A stretch of DNA of 64,000 bases from Piliocolobus tephrosceles. Lineage: Eukaryota; Chordata; Mammalia; Primates; Cercopithecidae. The stretch spans positions 162,212,753 through 162,276,752 of the forward strand of contig NC_045438.1 of NCBI RefSeq assembly GCF_002776525.5. Direction: 5' to 3'. The notes under the pieces were generated by a model. It had not been told where the DNA came from. It searched no databases and saw nothing but the letters and a program-made list of their open reading frames with translations. Below, piece by piece: positions 60,077 to 64,000 of this stretch; the first letter of the stretch is position 1; every line of letters begins with the position of its first letter. The position numbers were made by a program, and so were the translations under genes.

Positions 60077-60096
60077 AAAAAAAAAAAAAAAAAAAA
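60077..60096. repeat. (A)20 run near the ORF2 C-terminus
   Basis: A 20-base A-run in the sequence that usually reads 'cacaggaacagaaaaccaaa'. It is a second expanded A-tract in the same element. Confidence 0.9.
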
Positions 60097-60328
60097 GAAC
60101 CCAATACCACATGTCCTCACTTTTAAGTGGGAGCTAAACTAAATGATGAGAACACATGAACACAAAGACAGGACCAATAGTCACTGGGGCCTACTTGAGG
60201 GTGGAAGGTGAGAGGAGGGAGAAGAACATAAAAAAACAACTATCGGGTACTAGACTTAGTACATGGGTGATGAAATAATCTGTACAACAAACCCCCATGA
60301 CAAGAGTTTACTTGTGTAACAAACCTGC

Positions 60329-60514
60329 ATGTCTAACCCTGAATCTAAAATAAAAGTTTAAGAAAAGAAAAAAGAATAATTAAATAGCAAATAGACAACG
60401 TGTTAAAATCAATGTTATCATATGTACCCCTGAATCTAAAATAAAAGCTAAAGAAAAGAAAAAAGAATAATTAAATAGCAAATAGACAATGTTTTAAAAT
60501 CAGTGATATCATAT
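60329..60514. repeat. Tandem duplication of about 91-93 bp across the L1PB 3' end
   Basis: 60329-60421 and 60422-60514 both run from 'atgt..ccctgaatctaaaa' through 'aaaagaataattaaatagca' to 'atcatatg'. The unit joins L1 3' UTR to flanking host L1, so the duplication occurred after insertion. Confidence 0.9.
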
Positions 60515-61187
60515 GATGGTTCTCAGAGAATACTAATAAAATTGATAAATCCTTACTTGATTGGTCAAAGGGAAAGAAGTCACAAATTATTAATAACAGA
60601 AAAGAAAATGGAGACAGAACTATAGATCTTATAGATACTGAAAGGAAAATAAAGAAGCAGGGAAAACAACTTTATGATGAAAAAAACGTAACAACTTATA
60701 TGAAATGAACAAACACACTGAAAAACACAAATTACCAACCTGACTTGAGAAGAAATAAAATCTAAATAACCCTATGTTTTCTCAAAAAATTTAATTTGTA
60801 AGTAAGCCTTTTCAAACACACACAAATAAATCCAGACCATTGACGTTACCAATAAATTTTATCAAACATTCACAAATTCTACACAAACGTTTTTAGAAAA
60901 CATAGTAAAACAGAACACTTCTCAGCATATTTTATGAGGCCAGCAATAGCCTGATATGAAAACCACACAAGTTTTAAAAAATAAAATTGTAGACCAATAT
61001 CCCTCATAAATATAAACTCAAAAATCCTTAACAAAATATTAGTAAATCAAATCCAGAAATATACAAAGAAGATAATATATCATAACCAAGTAGAGTTTTT
61101 TTAAGGAATGCAAATTTGCTTTAACATTTGGGAATCAATCAATGTGCAAATCTACACATTAACAGAATTAAGGAGGAAAAACATGAT

Positions 61188-61486
61188 GGCCGGTTGCAGT
61201 GGCTCATGCCTCTAATCCCAGCACGTTGGGAGGCCGAGGTGAGCAGATCACCTGAGGTCGGGAGTTCAAGACCAGCCTGACCAAAATGGAGATACACTGT
61301 CTCTACTAAAAATACAAAATTAGCCAGGCATGGTGGTGGGTACCTGTAATCCCAGCTACTTGGGAGGCTGAGGCAGGAGGATCACACCCAGGAGGCAGAG
61401 ATTGCAGTGCGCCGTGACTGTGCCATTGCACTCCAGCCTGGGCAACAAGAGCAAAACTATGTCTCAAAAAAAAAAAAAAAAAAAAA
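61188..61486 (+). mobile_element. AluS element
   Basis: Starts ggccggttgcagtggctcat; A-tail of 21 at 61466-61486. The right arm lacks a few bases ('gaggatcacacccaggaggc'). The target duplication is not clear. Confidence 0.93.
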
Positions 61487-61614
61487 GTAAGATTATCTCG
61501 CTAGAGACAGAAAAGGCACTTGACCAAACTAAACCCCCAGTAATATATAGATATATTTTAAATTGCAAAGTAGGAATGGGACAAACTTCCTCAACCTTAT
61601 AAAAGCTCACGTGG

Positions 61615-61940
61615 GACCAGGCGCGGTGGCTCACGCCTGTAATCCCAGCACTTTGGGAGGCCGAGGCGGGCGGATCACGAGGTCAGGAGATCAAGACCAT
61701 CCTGGCTAACACGGTGAAACCCCGTCTCTACTAAAAATACAAAAAATTAGCTGGGCGTGGTGACGGGCCCCTGTTATCCCAGCTACTCGGGAGGCTGAGG
61801 CAGGAGAATGGCGGGAACCCGGGAGGTGGAGCTTGTAGTGAGCCGAGATTGCGGGACCGCACTCCAGCCTGGACGACAGAGCGAGACTCCGTCTCAAAAA
61901 AAAAACACAAACAAACAAACAAAAAACAGAAAACAAAAAC
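61615..61940 (+). mobile_element. AluY element
   Basis: 'aggcgcggtggctcacgcct', 'cgggcggatcacgaggtcag' and 'atcctggctaacacggtgaa' are AluY features, few changes. The tail is A-rich with (CAAA)n. Flanks 'aagctcacgtggga' and 'aacctcacatggaa' look like a target duplication. Confidence 0.93.
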
Positions 61941-63520
61941 AAACCTCACATGGAACAGAATAACTTACGGTGAAAGACTAAACTCTCCCCATTATAATTG
62001 GAAACAAAGCAAGTATATCCTCTCTTGCTGCATCTATTTAACATTGTAAATGGGGGTCCTAACTTGAGCAATAAAAACAAAAATAATAAAAGGTATATAA
62101 ATTAAAACGGAAAAAGTAAAAATGCCTATATTCATAGATGACATGACTTCTGCTTACAAAATCCCAAAGAATTTGCAAATAAAAAACCTATTAAATCTGA
62201 TAAGTGAATTTAATAAAGTCATAAGATACAAGGTAATTATACAAAAATGAAATGTATTTCTATACACTAGCAAGAAAATTTCTAAAATGAAATGTTTCTA
62301 AAATCTATTTACAGTCATTTTTAAGTCATAAGATAATTAAAGATAAATTTCATAAAATATAGAAAGATCTCTACACTAAAAATTATAAAACAAAATTGAG
62401 GAAAAATTAAAGACCTAAATGATGGAAAGATATACAATGTTCATGGTTTGGAAGTCTTAATGTTCTTAACTCAATTCTCCTCAAGTTGATTTATATATTG
62501 AATTCAATTTCAATAAAAATTCCTTATGGGATCACTGTAGAAATTCACAAGCTGATTCTAAAGTTTATATGGCAATGTAAAGGACCTAAAATCCACAAAA
62601 CAATCTTGAAAGAAAGAACAAAGTTAGAATATATTCATATAGTCTAATTTTAAGGCTTACTATATAGCTGCAGTCATCAAGATGTTGGTGTAAAAATAGG
62701 CCTATAAATCAATGGAATAAATTAAGAGAGTCCAGAAAGAGACCCACATGTATATGGTAAATTAAATTTTGACCAAGATACCAAAGCAATTCAATGGAGA
62801 AAGAAGCTCTTTTTAATAAATGATACTGGAACCACTAGATATCCTTGCATGAAACAAAATGAAACTTAACTCATAGCTCGTAACATTTACAAAAATTAAT
62901 TTGGGATGAATCATAGACCTAAATGTAAAACTTAAAACTATAAAGCTTTTAGAAAAAAAAAATAGGAGAATATTTGGACATTTCTCTTAGCGTTTAGCAT
63001 ATATATAACCTATGAACCAGTAATTCTACTTCTAGATATTTATCCAAGAGAAATGAAAAATATATGTACATAAAAAGCGTTGTACATGAATGTCAATAGC
63101 AGCTTTCTTCATAGCAGCAATGAAACTGCCTCCTGTGGGTTGGGGGAAATGTTCTCAAGTTAAGAATAAATAAGAAAATTGTGGTTACATTCACACAAGG
63201 AATAACCTTCAGCAATAAAAAGGAACAAACTATTAATACATGTGTATGCAACAACATGAATGAATCACAAAATCATTTTGCTGAGCAAAAAATAGTCAGA
63301 CACATAATACAATTCCATTTAAATGAAATTCAAGAATAGGCAAAACTAATCGATGTTGGTAGAAATCAGAAAAATTATTGCCTCCTATGATTATGGGTAA
63401 AGGCAAGGATTGACTCTGAAGGGGAATAAGGATTTTCTCGGATAAAGAAATATTCCATTTAAAAAATTTATTTCAATAGTCCTTAGGGTAACATTCCATA
63501 TCTTCATGGATGTGTGAGTT

Positions 63521-64000
63521 ACACAGAGAGAAGTTTCTCCAGTAGGAGGTAATTTACTCACAGGCAAGCATGAATCGATTCTCTGATGAATAATCCAAAA
63601 TAGGACAAGGTGGCATGGCTGGTTTGACCATTTTGTGAACTAACATGCCAAAACAAACAAATAAGCCCCCAAATTTGTATTGCATATATTCTATACAAGG
63701 TAGAAGATGAGAATGAAAATAATGAACAAGATGTTCCGTAAGGATAGACAAAGTCTGGTTCTAATCCAATATTTCTCCCTTATCCAAGTGTGATGGACTG
63801 GAAGAATCCAGGATCAAAATCAAGCTTCATCTCTTAACAGGCCCTGATCGTGCACCAGATGGGAATATTTAAAATATACCTAGAAAAGCAACCTCTCAGT
63901 GACAGTGGATTTTAGCACAGGAAGGCTGATGCTGACATTCTTATACTTTCATTTTCTGTGATTCAATGAACTACTTTGACATTACTCCTGGTTAATGATA
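63521..64000. other. Intergenic DNA, no recognised element
   Basis: The last 480 bp. No supported gene or named repeat; the short antisense frame at 63554-63751 has no recognisable domain. Confidence 0.45.

Larger units (their letters stand above)
55335..60138 (+). pseudogene. ORF2 remnant, split by three Alus
   Basis: Starts ATGACAGGAACAAATCC (MTGTNPHISILTLNVSGLN). Endonuclease sequence is cut by Alus at 55417 and 56583. RT has YKEELVPF-type linker and a clear LFLFADDMILYLENPQ (58044-58090). A third Alu lies at 58474. The C-terminus ends near 60138. Stops and frameshifts are spread throughout. Confidence 0.85.
53931..60345 (+). mobile_element. L1PB / old L1PA (L1PA13-17) element with three nested Alus
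   Basis: Its 5' UTR is short (ggaggtggtggccaagatgg, about 350 bp). An ORF1 remnant, ORF2 (from 55335) and a 3' UTR ending 'ctgaatctaaaataaaag' follow. Removing the Alus leaves about 5.5 kb. It inserted into the ancient L1 between 53930 and the 60.4-kb region. Target duplication is only suggestive. Two long A-runs (57352-57372, 60077-60096) lie inside ORF2. Confidence 0.9.
60515..63520 (+). mobile_element. Ancient L1M/ME, segment 3 (RT to 3' end)
   Basis: Continues the ORF2 of segments 1 and 2: 'ttttatgaggccagcaatag', 'agaccaatatccctcataaa', 'cataaccaagtagagttttt' (RT), 'atattcatagatgacatgac' (the FADD counterpart, IDDM), then C-terminal and 3' UTR sequence ('cattttgctgagcaaaaaat', 'attccatttaaatgaaattc', 'ggcaaaactaatcgatgttg'). 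Alus at 61188-61486 and 61615-61940 interrupt it. No ORF survives. Confidence 0.8.

Noticed and set aside
60345..60420. Target duplication of the L1PB-like element (aagaaagtaaatta versus agaataattaaata)
   Set aside because: The match is weak, and the later tandem duplication makes the comparison unreliable.
1..64000. A novel multi-gene biological system
   Set aside because: All long frames are explained by retroelements or their antisense shadows; F13A1 is the only host gene supported.

Overview
This is nuclear DNA from a catarrhine primate, most likely an Old World monkey. It is dense in LINE-1 (L1) and Alu repeats, has spliceosomal intron/exon structure, and carries no prokaryotic features. 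Two points suggest Old World monkey rather than ape. An Alu at 56583-56880 carries the base pattern I associate with the macaque AluYRa group. Three young L1 3' ends (1-302, 2760-8924, 46291-46410) share a small 3' UTR duplication that I recall from monkey L1s.

Only one host gene is supported. The last exon of F13A1 (coagulation factor XIII A subunit) lies at 11706 on the + strand: splice acceptor, 50 codons ending in QIQRRPAM, stop at 11857-11859, a 3' UTR of about 1.55 kb and an AATAAA at 13390-13395. Bases 1-11705 are then the final intron of F13A1. That intron holds a nearly full-length, sense-oriented L1 (2760-8924) with a perfect 13-bp target-site duplication. It has one frameshift in ORF1, one nonsense codon in ORF2 and a long antisense ORF0-like frame.

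From 13.4 kb onward the window is intergenic sequence downstream of F13A1. From 13.4 to 28 kb it is mostly unassigned single-copy DNA with scattered old repeats (MLT1-type LTRs, L1M fragments, one Alu, one Alu monomer, tetranucleotide repeats; a MIR lies in the intron upstream).

From 28 to 64 kb it is almost wholly nested retroelements. The first nest (about 28.2-40.4 kb) has four levels: an old L1M/ME 3' end, split by a full-length L1 (28471-40009, 17-bp duplication), split by an ERVL-MaLR (MST) provirus (29064-33266, 5-bp duplication), split in turn by a class I ERV LTR with a minisatellite (about 31184-32814). A solo MSTA LTR (36514-36867) also sits in that L1.

The second nest (about 46-63.5 kb) is one ancient L1 ORF2 spread over about 17.5 kb. 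It was interrupted by a 120-bp L1 stub, a MADE1 MITE, an RT-deleted L1MA, an L1PB/L1PA-like element holding three Alus, and three further Alus of its own. A 10-N assembly gap at 50241-50250 is flanked by an exact 47-bp repeat and is probably an unmerged contig overlap. I found no new gene system; what stands out is the insertion history, the ORF0-like frame, the young L1 in F13A1 and the assembly fault.
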